This document shows positions 37,652 to 45,645 of a DNA stretch of 57,180 bases, piece by piece. The notes below the pieces were generated by a model. That model saw only the letters and a program-made list of their open reading frames with translations. It searched no databases and had not been told where the DNA came from. Positions within the stretch are counted from its first letter, which is position 1. The number at the start of each line of letters is the position of its first letter. The position numbers were made by a program, and so were the translations under genes. Source of the stretch: Candidatus Binatota bacterium (lineage in GTDB: Bacteria > Desulfobacterota > Binatia > UBA1149); NCBI GenBank assembly GCA_012960245.1, contig DUBO01000052.1, forward strand, positions 577-57,756, read 5' to 3'.

Positions 37652-38104
37652 TCAGTCGCGGTCGTCAGCGTGGTCGTCGTCGCCGTGATCGCAATCGGCC
37701 AGCGAACCTATCCACACCTCGCCGCCCTCAAAGGTTTCTTTCTTCCATATCGGCGCCACGTGCTTGAGCTGGTCGATGGCGTAGCGACAGGCCTCGAAGG
37801 CCTCGACCCGGTGCGGAGTTGAGACCGCTATTACGACGCTGGCCTCACCTATCTCGACTTTGCCGTTGCGGTGCACCATGGCCACCGCGGATCCCGGCCA
37901 GCGAGAGCGTATGTCATCGGCGATGCCCGTTAGCTGCTCGACCGCCATTTCGGCGTAGACTTCGTACTCCAGACTGATAACACGGCGCCCCCGGTTGCTG
38001 TCCCTGGTGGTGCCCATGAATGTCACCACGGCGCCCGCGCCCGGTCCCCCGACGGCGGCCTCGACGGCCGCCACGTCGATGATCGTGTCGGTTATTTCTA
38101 TCAT
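37652..38104 (-). CDS. moaE: Molybdopterin synthase catalytic subunit MoaE
   Basis: 150 residues. VVTFMGTTRDSNRGRRVISL, LEYEVYAEMAVEQL, MVHRNGKVEIGEASVVIAVS and PIWKKETFEGGEVWIG are standard MoaE, including the Lys of KKE. It forms a heterotetramer with MoaD and inserts sulfur into precursor Z. It overlaps moaD by 4 bases. Confidence 0.96.
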   Translation of the reverse strand: MIEITDTIIDVAAVEAAVGGPGAGAVVTFMGTTRDSNRGRRVISLEYEVYAEMAVEQLTGIADDIRSRWPGSAVAMVHRNGKVEIGEASVVIAVSTPHRVEAFEACRYAIDQLKHVAPIWKKETFEGGEVWIGSLADCDHGDDDHADDRD

Positions 38105-38406
38105 CCTGTTTCCCTGTCGCCGGGTTCCTTGTGGCCAGGCTCCTCGCGGCCACAGCCACCGCTCACCGGCGGAATAATGGCGGCCTCGTCACCGTCAGCC
38201 AACTTGTGCCCGTCGTCCACGTACTCGCGGTTGACCGCAACCCTCAAGCTGGCGACGCCGGCCTCGTTGAGCCCGCGCTTGTGCGACAGTTCAGCCAACA
38301 GCTCTGCCACCGTGCTGTCGGCGGCCAGCTGGAGCTGCTCGTCGTGCAGGCCGAGGCGCTCGCGCACGATTCCGAAGTACAGCACCCGGATATTTATGGC
38401 GCTCAT
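38101..38406 (-). CDS. moaD: Molybdopterin synthase sulfur carrier MoaD with C-terminal extension after Gly-Gly
   Basis: 101 residues. Ubiquitin-like sulfur carrier: INIRVLYFGIVRERLGL at the start, AVNREYVDDGHKLADGDEAA in the middle and IIPPVSGG at residues 77-84. In ordinary MoaD the protein ends at that Gly-Gly, whose carboxylate is adenylated and thiocarboxylated. Here 17 more residues follow (C85 to G101: CGREEPGHKEPGDRETG), so the carboxylate is blocked until the tail is removed. It lies between moaB and moaE, with 4-base and 2-base contacts. Confidence 0.9.
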   Translation of the reverse strand: MSAINIRVLYFGIVRERLGLHDEQLQLAADSTVAELLAELSHKRGLNEAGVASLRVAVNREYVDDGHKLADGDEAAIIPPVSGGCGREEPGHKEPGDRETG

Positions 38407-38408
38407 CG

Positions 38409-38930
38409 TTATTCTGCCGCCGGTCTTACCAGCGCGACCAGGTGCCCCAGCTCGGGCACGAGCAGTTTCTCAGCCGCCAGCCGGCAGGCTGCCGTAGAGC
38501 CGGGCAGAGAGAACAACAGCACGTCGCCCGCCACGCCAGCCACGGCGCGCGAAAGCATCGCCGCGGCGCCTATCTCCTCGTAGCTGAGCGAGCGAAAAAG
38601 CTCGCCGAAACCGTCGAGCCTCTTGTCGAGTAGCGAGTCCACCACCTCAAAGGTGCCGTCCCGCGGGGCCAGGCCGGTGCCACCGGTGAGGATCACTGCA
38701 TCCGCGTCGCCCGCCGCCATCAGCCCCTTGAGCAGGGAACACACGAGATCGGGTTCGTCGGCCACGAGCTCGCGGGAGGCCACCCGGTGGCCCGCCTGCT
38801 CGAGTCGCGCCTGCAGTTCGTCGCCCGACGAATCGTTTTCGGCCGTGCGCGTGTCTGAAACCGTGACGACCACGCAGGCTACCACGCGCTGCCCGTCCTT
38901 TCTGTGCTCGTGAACGCTCAAGCCCCTCAT
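38409..38930 (-). CDS. moaB: Molybdenum cofactor biosynthesis protein B (MoaB/MogA fold)
   Basis: About 173 residues from ATG 38930. VACVVVTVSDTRTAENDSSG starts the fold; VILTGGTGLAPRDGTFEVVD is the MPT-binding loop (TGGTG); LLFSLPGSTAACRLAAEKLL ends it. It should adenylate molybdopterin or its equivalent. An upstream GTG at 38948 is possible. It begins the moaB-moaD-moaE unit, divergent from miaB. Confidence 0.94.
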   Translation of the reverse strand: MRGLSVHEHRKDGQRVVACVVVTVSDTRTAENDSSGDELQARLEQAGHRVASRELVADEPDLVCSLLKGLMAAGDADAVILTGGTGLAPRDGTFEVVDSLLDKRLDGFGELFRSLSYEEIGAAAMLSRAVAGVAGDVLLFSLPGSTAACRLAAEKLLVPELGHLVALVRPAAE

Positions 38931-39058
38931 TGTCCACGGTTGCAGCACAAGACCAAGCGTAACCCCGGGGGCGATCGCGCAGCAACGGCGCGAGACATGA
39001 CGCCTCGCTATACGCCGCCTCGTTTCCCGCGGACCCGGGTGCCCGCTATAAGAAGCAA

Positions 39059-40408
39059 ATGCAGTCGACAGCCGACAAGCAGGACGCCGGTCTCTCGACC
39101 GTAGCCGAGGCCTCGCGGCGACGTGGGTTCTACCTGGAAACCTATGGATGCCAGATGAACCTGGCCGACAGCGAGCTGATACAGGGTGTGCTTGAGAAGG
39201 CCGGCTACCGGCCGGTGGCCGACCCGCTGGACGCAGGTGTCGTGCTGCTCAACACCTGCGCCATACGCGAGCACGCCGAGCAGCGCGTGGCCCAGCGCGT
39301 GCGCGCGCTCATATCGGCCAGCCGCAACTCTCGCGTGCGCATAGGATTGGCGGGCTGCATGGCGCAGCACCACCGCGAAAAACTGCTCGCCGCCATCCCC
39401 GGCCTCGACTTCGTGGTGGGCCCGGACGGCTACCGCGGACTGGGCGAACTTCTCAACGCCGAGGGTAGCTTTGCCCAACTCCGGCTTGACCGTGACGAGA
39501 CCTACGCTGACATAAGCCCCGTGCGTGGCGAGGGCACGCGGGCGTGGCTGACCATCATGCGCGGCTGCAACCGCTTCTGTACCTTCTGCGTGGTGCCATA
39601 CGTGCGCGGTCGCGAACGCAGCCTGCCCGCCCCGGTGCTGCTCAACGAGCTGCGCAGCATCGCCGAGCAGGGCTACAAGGAAGTCGTACTGCTCGGGCAG
39701 ACAGTGAACGCCTACGACCACGACGGGGTCGACTTTGCCGCGCTGCTGAGGATGGCCTCGTCGGTAGACGGTATCGAGCGGGTGCGCTTTACCTCGCCTC
39801 ACCCAGCCGACATGAGCGCGCGCGACATCGAGGCCATGGCCGACTGCGACAAGGTGATGCCGCAACTGCACCTGCCCCTGCAGAGCGGGTCCGACAGCGT
39901 GCTCAAGGCCATGGACAGGGGCCACGACATGGAGCAATACATGCGCCTGGTTGAACAGGTGCGCGCGTCAGTGGACGACGTCGCCCTGTCGACCGACATC
40001 ATCGTGGGATTCCCGGGCGAGAGCGAGAGCGACTTCGAAGCCACCTCGGCGGTGATGGACGAAGTCGGTTTTGACCACGCCTACATGTTCAAGTACTCCC
40101 GACGCGAGCGCACGCGGGCCGAGGACATCGAAGAGACCGTGAGCGAAGAAGAAAAGTCCGCGCGGCTGAGCCGGCTGATCGACGAGCAGCAGGAGCGCGC
40201 GCGGTCCATAAACGAGCGAATGCTGGGGCAGCTGACGCAGGTGCTGGCCGAGTCACCCGCGAAGAAGCAGGCCGGTTGGCTGGCGGGAAAGAACCCCCAG
40301 TACAAGACGGTGGTATTCGACCCGCACGGGGCCGCGGTCGGTGAGCTGGTGAACGTGAAGATAGAAGCGACGGGCCCGCAGACCCTGCGCGGCGAGCGCG
40401 TCGTTTAG
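39059..40408 (+). CDS. miaB: tRNA-2-methylthio-N6-dimethylallyladenosine synthase
   Basis: 449 residues. The MTTase domain has Cys in YGCQMNLADSE, NTCAIREHAEQ and GCMAQHHR (second iron-sulfur cluster); the radical SAM motif is CNRFCTFC in RGCNRFCTFCVVPYVRGRER; a TRAM domain closes the protein. It methylthiolates A37 of tRNAs that carry i6A. The ATG at 39059 is followed by a non-conserved 24-residue stretch. The alpha/beta hydrolase on the other strand ends within its stop codon. Confidence 0.97.
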   Translation: MQSTADKQDAGLSTVAEASRRRGFYLETYGCQMNLADSELIQGVLEKAGYRPVADPLDAGVVLLNTCAIREHAEQRVAQRVRALISASRNSRVRIGLAGCMAQHHREKLLAAIPGLDFVVGPDGYRGLGELLNAEGSFAQLRLDRDETYADISPVRGEGTRAWLTIMRGCNRFCTFCVVPYVRGRERSLPAPVLLNELRSIAEQGYKEVVLLGQTVNAYDHDGVDFAALLRMASSVDGIERVRFTSPHPADMSARDIEAMADCDKVMPQLHLPLQSGSDSVLKAMDRGHDMEQYMRLVEQVRASVDDVALSTDIIVGFPGESESDFEATSAVMDEVGFDHAYMFKYSRRERTRAEDIEETVSEEEKSARLSRLIDEQQERARSINERMLGQLTQVLAESPAKKQAGWLAGKNPQYKTVVFDPHGAAVGELVNVKIEATGPQTLRGERVV

Positions 40409-41154
40409 AGAACTGCCGCTGCGATAAAATCGCCAACGCGCGTGGCAAACCACTGGGGGTCCTCGATGTAGATGCCGTGGCCACGGCCTTCAACGATCTC
40501 CAGTTCACTCCCGGCTATCGTGCGGCTGAGTATCACCGACCCGCCGGCACCCAGGAAATCCTTGTCGCCTACGATTATCAGCGTCGGTATCTCGACCGCA
40601 CGCAGGGCCTCGGTCAACGGCCGGTCGTTGATGCTCGCCATCGCACGCGCCATCTGCCCCAGGCCGGTACCGTCGGGCACGGGGCCAGAGCCCTTCTTCA
40701 TGCCCATGGCCTTCATCGCCGACTCGCCACCCTCGGTGACCGCCTTTTCTGCCGTAGAGCGGTACCAGGCGGCCGTGCGCTCGTTGCACTCGCTGGCCGT
40801 GCCCACCAGCACCAGGCTGTCCACACGCTCGGAAATCTCAACGGCTGACTGCATGGCCACCACGCCGCCGGCCGAGTGGCCCACCAGCGACACAGACGCG
40901 AGGTCGAGCGCGTCGAGAAGGCCCGCCAGGTCGGCCACGAGGTCAGAACGGGTACAGGGTGCAGGGTCGGGCGAAGAATCGCCGTGCGACCTCATGTCGA
41001 AACGAACGGTACGAAAGCGCTGGCTGAGAAGCCCGGCCTGCTCGGCCCACACCGAGCCCGAGGCAGCCAGGCCGTGGACAAAGACCACTGCCGGAGCATC
41101 GGCGGGTCCTTCGATTTCGCAGGAGATCTGCCTGCCGTTGGCCGTTACGAGCAT
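40405..41154 (-). CDS. Alpha/beta hydrolase (serine esterase type)
   Basis: About 249 residues from ATG 41154. VVFVHGLAASGSVW is the oxyanion strand; LVGHSAGGVVAM holds the nucleophile Ser; PTLIIVGDKDFLGAGG carries an acid Asp, and VEGRGHGIYIEDP the catalytic His. No signal peptide, so cytosolic. Substrate not known. Its TAA shares bases with the miaB TAG (TTAG at 40405-40408). Confidence 0.9.
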   Translation of the reverse strand: MLVTANGRQISCEIEGPADAPAVVFVHGLAASGSVWAEQAGLLSQRFRTVRFDMRSHGDSSPDPAPCTRSDLVADLAGLLDALDLASVSLVGHSAGGVVAMQSAVEISERVDSLVLVGTASECNERTAAWYRSTAEKAVTEGGESAMKAMGMKKGSGPVPDGTGLGQMARAMASINDRPLTEALRAVEIPTLIIVGDKDFLGAGGSVILSRTIAGSELEIVEGRGHGIYIEDPQWFATRVGDFIAAAVL

Positions 41155-41226
41155 CTGTTCAGACTGCCAACAGCCCGGCGCGGCCAATACCCTGCGGGCT
41201 CACCCGCGGGCATTCGGAAGCCCGGA

Positions 41227-41769
41227 TCAGAATACCAGGAAAGCGTTCAGGCTGGGTATGAAGGTGGCCTGTGTATCGTCACCGCCGAGATCCACCAGCA
41301 GCGGGACCTTCAGGGTAAGGCCGCTGCTGTCGCCCAGGCGCAACCTCACGCCACCGCCGAGATAGCCTACCTCGGTAGTGCCGTCGCCCAGGCCCGAGCC
41401 CCGGCCGGCACCAGCCGACAGGAACACGCGGGTGCGCGCGTCGGTCTCGCTGTTGGAGTAAAACCTCAAGCCGGCGGTATAGAGTTCGGCGGTACGGTAG
41501 TCCGAAGTCGCGCTGTCCTTCGCCTCGATGCGCGTGGCTGTCAGCTCAAGAGCCAACCTGTCGCTGAGGCCTGCCACCAGGCCGGCACGTCCCAGCCAGC
41601 CCGCGTCCAGGTCTGACCCGTCCTCCAGGCTGGTAAAAAGGCCGACGCCGAGCTCGGCTTCCATGTTGGCGGCCTCGGCGCTCGGCGCCAGGGCGAACAA
41701 GCTCCCAGCGGTCAACAGGGCCACTATTACTCTCGGAAAAAGTACTCTCGAAAAAGATCGCTTCGTCAT
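41227..41769 (-). CDS. Outer-membrane beta-barrel candidate
   Basis: 180 residues from ATG 41769, set by GGGGAGT seven bases upstream. The signal peptide ends at about SAEAA. The rest alternates polar and hydrophobic residues (AELGVGLFTS, GRAGLVAGLSDRLALELTAT, VFLSAGAGRGSGLG, LGGGVRLRLGDSSGLTLKV) and ends in a terminal Phe (FLVF), as OM barrel proteins do. Eight strands would fit. Function unknown. Confidence 0.7.
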   Translation of the reverse strand: MTKRSFSRVLFPRVIVALLTAGSLFALAPSAEAANMEAELGVGLFTSLEDGSDLDAGWLGRAGLVAGLSDRLALELTATRIEAKDSATSDYRTAELYTAGLRFYSNSETDARTRVFLSAGAGRGSGLGDGTTEVGYLGGGVRLRLGDSSGLTLKVPLLVDLGGDDTQATFIPSLNAFLVF

Positions 41770-41893
41770 GCTTACTCCCCTCTGAACGAACAGTCCGAGC
41801 AGGCCCGGACTAGATGCCGTCAACTAATACCGGAAGCCGGTCCAAGGCAAGGCTACAGAACCGACTTCCAGGGCCCTTTGGCGGCGGCTTCCT

Positions 41894-42346
41894 TCAGTCT
41901 AGCTGCAGGTAGCTGCCCTCGGCCTCCGACCAGGCAAATACAGCCTCGGCCCCGGGCTTGCCCTCCTGCACGGGGATCACGACCTGCAGGGCCTCTGGGT
42001 AGGAGGGTTCGCCGAAGGGGGTGGCCTGGGCCACATCTTCCTCGGAAAAATAAGCCTCGTGGTCCGGGTGAGAGTGGTAAAAGGCCACCAGCCGCCAACC
42101 GGGCCCATCGGCTTTTTCCAGCGCCTGGCGCAGCTCGCCAGCGTCCCCCACGTAGGCCGTCCGGGCCGTTCGGGGGTAAGCCACGGGGTCAACACGGTGC
42201 ATTTCGTCCTGCACGTTGCGAATCGGCACCACCTCAAGAGCCCCCTCGGGCGAGGCCAGTACCAGCCCACAGCACTCGTCTGGGTAGCTTCGGGCGGCGT
42301 GATCCTTCATGGCCAGCAGCCCTTCGGGCTCCAACCGGGTCACCAT
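41894..42346 (-). CDS. JAMM/M67 (JAB1/Mec-type) metallopeptidase
   Basis: About 150 residues from ATG 42346 (an in-frame ATG at 42391 is also open). The JAMM zinc site is complete: Glu24 in PDECCGL, then His91 and His93 in YHSHPDHEAYF and Asp104 in SEED, with the HxH-x(10)-D spacing exact. Small bacterial members of this family remove C-terminal tails from ubiquitin-like sulfur carriers (QbsD on QbsE, Mec+ on CysO). There is no adjacent carrier gene here, but a tailed MoaD lies about 4 kb away. Confidence 0.88.
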   Translation of the reverse strand: MVTRLEPEGLLAMKDHAARSYPDECCGLVLASPEGALEVVPIRNVQDEMHRVDPVAYPRTARTAYVGDAGELRQALEKADGPGWRLVAFYHSHPDHEAYFSEEDVAQATPFGEPSYPEALQVVIPVQEGKPGAEAVFAWSEAEGSYLQLD

Positions 42347-42372
42347 CGCGCCCCGTTCCCGAGTTGGCCACG

Positions 42373-42401
42373 TTGACGGATTTGTCGGCATTCCATATAA
42401 C
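42373..42401 (+). promoter_or_regulatory. Sigma70-type promoter for the PEPCK-like gene
   Basis: TTGACG (42373-42378), 17-base spacer, TATAAC (42396-42401). This is a near-consensus promoter with the start codon 33 bases beyond the -10 box. It also argues against a longer start at 42309 for the gene, since that start lies upstream of the promoter. It overlaps the JAMM gene on the other strand. Confidence 0.75.
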
Positions 42402-42434
42402 TTGCGAGTTTACATCTTCCGCAGGGGCACACTA

Positions 42435-44483
42435 ATGACGAGCGACACCAACGCATCCACAAAAATTGAACTCTTTCTCAAGCCCAAGGCTGTCTCATCG
42501 AGAAAGCTGGCGCGCGACGCCGAGGGCCGCCTGCTGCTGGCAGAGGAAAGCGCCATTGACCGCGATCGGACCCGCAACGCCGGCATCACCATAGCCGAAC
42601 TCGGCCGCCGCGTGCGCGTATTCAACTCGGATATGACCAAGCAGATGGCCTCTTACCTCGTGCCCGCCGAGCTCACAGAGTTCTCCGATGGTGCAGCCGA
42701 TCTCTCGGGCGTGACCAAGACGCAGATCGGCCGCCTGCTATGGCTCGACGGCCTCTACATCCGCCACAACCCCGGCCTACGCGAAGTCGGCATCAACGAC
42801 CGCGGCGATGTGATCCTGCGCCTTGACCTCGAGACAGCCGAGGACCCGACCATTGGTCCGCTGATGAGCTCTTACAACACCACCCAGTCAACGCTCTCCT
42901 CGCGCCTGGTTGCGCGCATAGACAAGAAGAGCCACGACCGCGACGTGAAAGAAGCGCGAGCCTGGCTCGAGGCCATGAACGTGCTGACCGGCGGCAAGAC
43001 CCTGCGCGCCCGTTTCTTCAGCGGTGGCGTGCAGGCCGAGCATCGTGGCAACGTGCCGCAGCTCTACCGCACCACGCAGGTAAACTTTTTCCAGCTCAAC
43101 GACCCAGTCAACCTCGAACTCGCCGGGGTACTCGAGCAGCGCTTCGAGGCCATGGATCGCCCGGTGCCCATAGTGCGCACGATCTCCGTGGTAGGCATTC
43201 CGCCCAACGAGCGCGCCTACAAGGAATTCGTCAGCCAGCTCAAGGATAAGGACGAGAACCCCATCAAGCTGGGACTGCCGACGAGGCTGCGAGACTCGCA
43301 GTTCTTCGACACCTCGACCAAATCGATTGCCCCCTCGTGCTTTTTCTACGCCTGCAAGCTCGACGACATAGGTGATTCGGTGGTCATAATTGCCATAAAC
43401 ACTGATTACCACGGCGAAATTAAATCCCGTGGCATTCACTCCGGCACCACCGCGGTGATGTCGGTGGCAGAGGTCATCGGCGCCCACGCGTCAAGCGCAA
43501 TACTGTCGAGCAACGGCAACTGCACGGTGTTCATGGGTGGCGACGGCTCGGGCAAAACCCGAGCAGCCACCTTCTGGGCAGAACGCAACATCGACACCCG
43601 GCGCAACGAGCTCAAGCGTCGCTACACCCTGACCTCGGACGAAACCAAGGCCACCGACACAATGAAGAGCGTGGGCTACCTGGCCCAGGACGACTGGATC
43701 AACCTCGTGCCGGCCGGCCAGAACAAAGACGGCAGCGGCAACTGGGACACCTGGCCAACCGAAAGGTTCTTCTACCTTCGCACGCGTGGCCTGCTGAGCC
43801 GCAACCTGGTGCTGTCTGAAAACGAAGCCGTAATCGAAAACCCCATGGCCGACTACGGCGCCGACGGACACCGAGAAGTGTTGGGCCAGTGCACCCACGA
43901 TTACCCGCACGAGCGTCTCTTCTACGACCCCGACTGGGATATTTTTTACTGCGACCGCGACGTCCATAAGCTCGGCCTCATAATGCTGCTCGAGGACGAC
44001 CCCGACCTCGACTTCGTGATCCGCAGGCTCAGGCCCACCCAGGCTCTCGACTTCATAATGAAAGGCCGCGCGGCGGACGGCAGTTTTCAACCCTTCTATA
44101 ACGACAGCTCCGACGTCTCCTCGCTGCTCATCGGCCAGGGCGTGACCGGCGACCGCCTGCTCGACGCGCTTAAGGCGGCGCGCAGGGGCGACGTGGCGGC
44201 GCTGATGAATGGTGACGAAGCGCTGGGAGCCTTCATCCTCGACAGAATCGAGCGCATGGTACTGCTCTACAAGCACCTGCTCTCCGACGTGCCGGTGTAC
44301 GTTCTCAACGCGGCCGAGGCGGGGCCCGACCTGCTGCAGGACATGGCTTGGTACTGCTCGGAAAACCCTGATTCTCTCAAGCCCGGCCGCGAGAAAACTG
44401 TTGTCCAGGCGGTGAGCCTGATGGAAAAAGAGTTTGGCGTGACCTACGACGACAACGGGCTCTGGAGCCACCTCGGTAAATAA
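42435..44483 (+). CDS. Large PEPCK-like P-loop protein of unknown function
   Basis: About 682 residues from ATG 42435. Central P-loop GGDGSGKTRAATFW follows SSAILSSNGNCTVF, a layout like the kinase loop of ATP-dependent PEP carboxykinase (and related HPr kinases) rather than of ordinary ATPases. Upstream is IHSGTTAVMSVAEVIGA, downstream SVGYLAQDDWINLVPA. The first 330 residues have no motif I know; they include a GVTKTQIGRLLWLDGLYIRH stretch and Arg-rich strands. The PEPCK catalytic residues cannot be assigned with certainty. No membrane segment or signal. It stands alone with its own promoter; the next gene converges from the right (44526). Confidence 0.7.
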   Translation: MTSDTNASTKIELFLKPKAVSSRKLARDAEGRLLLAEESAIDRDRTRNAGITIAELGRRVRVFNSDMTKQMASYLVPAELTEFSDGAADLSGVTKTQIGRLLWLDGLYIRHNPGLREVGINDRGDVILRLDLETAEDPTIGPLMSSYNTTQSTLSSRLVARIDKKSHDRDVKEARAWLEAMNVLTGGKTLRARFFSGGVQAEHRGNVPQLYRTTQVNFFQLNDPVNLELAGVLEQRFEAMDRPVPIVRTISVVGIPPNERAYKEFVSQLKDKDENPIKLGLPTRLRDSQFFDTSTKSIAPSCFFYACKLDDIGDSVVIIAINTDYHGEIKSRGIHSGTTAVMSVAEVIGAHASSAILSSNGNCTVFMGGDGSGKTRAATFWAERNIDTRRNELKRRYTLTSDETKATDTMKSVGYLAQDDWINLVPAGQNKDGSGNWDTWPTERFFYLRTRGLLSRNLVLSENEAVIENPMADYGADGHREVLGQCTHDYPHERLFYDPDWDIFYCDRDVHKLGLIMLLEDDPDLDFVIRRLRPTQALDFIMKGRAADGSFQPFYNDSSDVSSLLIGQGVTGDRLLDALKAARRGDVAALMNGDEALGAFILDRIERMVLLYKHLLSDVPVYVLNAAEAGPDLLQDMAWYCSENPDSLKPGREKTVVQAVSLMEKEFGVTYDDNGLWSHLGK

Positions 44484-44525
44484 TCCGGGGCTACGTCAGT
44501 GCGGCGGGGATCGCGCAGCGAAGTG

Positions 44526-45500
44526 TCAAGCCTCGTGCTCGCTTCCCCTGAGCGCCGGCATGCCGGAATCATCGGCGAGAAACACCAGCCCGCCCACCGC
44601 CGACGAGGCCAGCAGCACGATCAGCCACAACAGCCCCAGCGCTATGCCCAGCTCGGGCGAAACCCCGGCGTGAACAATAAACCACACGTACCCGCCCTCC
44701 CTTATTCCCAAGCCAGCCAAGCTCACCGGCAGGGCTGACAGTATCGTCACCAGTGGGTGGAAGACGAAGTAATAAGCCAGCGGCAGGTTCAGGCCCAGGC
44801 CGGTGCCCAGCATGTAAAGCGTAAGTACCTGCAGGCTGTGAAAGGCCAGCGACACCCATGCCGCCTTCAACAACAGCCCACGGTCGAACCAGAACGGGGC
44901 GAGATCGTCTTCGAGCAAGCGCCGTATTCGATTCGTGTCGCCCAGCAAGCGTCGCGCGATCATGGGAATGAGCCACCAGCCCACCAGCATGGCCAGGCCC
45001 AGGGCCCAGGTGAGCCAGACCAACCACGGCGGCAAACTGAAGCGGCCCCACACGCCGATGGCCACCACCGCCACCACCACCAGCATGGCCAGTCCTGACA
45101 GGCGGTCGAACAACACCGTGTTGAGGGCCACCGCGCGCCGGCCGTCGGTACGGCCAAGATAGAGGGCGCGCACAACGTCACCGCCCAGGGTGCTTGGGCC
45201 GAACAGGTTGAAGAACATGCCGATAAAGTAAAAACGGGTAACGGAGACCAGCCCGGCGTGAAAACCCACGCGTTCTGATATGACGCGCCAGCGCCAGGCA
45301 GTCATTAACTGGCCGGACAGGTAGAGCAGTACCGCTCCGATCACGACCAGCGGGTCGACCTGCAGGAGCGCAGCCACCAGCAAGCTGGGATCACCCACCT
45401 GTCGATAGACCAGGTAGCCAGCCAGCAGCGATACGGCCAACTTGAGCGGTGTTCCCCAGCCCATTTTGCCGCCCATCGTACTGTCCCCGAAAACGCTCAT
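44526..45500 (-). CDS. UPF0104/flippase-like integral membrane protein
   Basis: About 324 residues from ATG 45500 (AGGGGG just upstream). Eight or so membrane segments. The family segments LSGQLMTAWRWRVISERVGF and GMFFNLFGPSTLGGDVVRAL are plain, as is ILSALPVSLAGLGIREGGYV. These resemble the membrane part of lysylphosphatidylglycerol synthase and the dolichol/polyprenol flippase-like proteins near glycosyltransferases. Lipid or polyprenol substrate not known. The rightward selenoprotein gene starts 146 bases upstream on the other strand. Confidence 0.83.
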   Translation of the reverse strand: MSVFGDSTMGGKMGWGTPLKLAVSLLAGYLVYRQVGDPSLLVAALLQVDPLVVIGAVLLYLSGQLMTAWRWRVISERVGFHAGLVSVTRFYFIGMFFNLFGPSTLGGDVVRALYLGRTDGRRAVALNTVLFDRLSGLAMLVVVAVVAIGVWGRFSLPPWLVWLTWALGLAMLVGWWLIPMIARRLLGDTNRIRRLLEDDLAPFWFDRGLLLKAAWVSLAFHSLQVLTLYMLGTGLGLNLPLAYYFVFHPLVTILSALPVSLAGLGIREGGYVWFIVHAGVSPELGIALGLLWLIVLLASSAVGGLVFLADDSGMPALRGSEHEA

Positions 45501-45579
45501 CCCCCTATCTGGATACCAGCCAGCGGCCCTGTCCTCAATACCCCCGCTGATGACCGGGCCTAAATATTTCCTGGACACC

Positions 45580-45608
45580 TTGACAGGCGAGGCCTGCAAC
45601 GGAAGAAT
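45580..45608 (+). promoter_or_regulatory. Candidate promoter for the selenoprotein gene
   Basis: TTGACA (45580-45585), 17-base spacer, AAGAAT (45603-45608), 37 bases ahead of the ATG. The -35 box is perfect, the -10 box is weak. Confidence 0.45.
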
Positions 45609-45645
45609 AACGCGTTACAAAAAGCTCCAAGGAGGATGCACCCCA

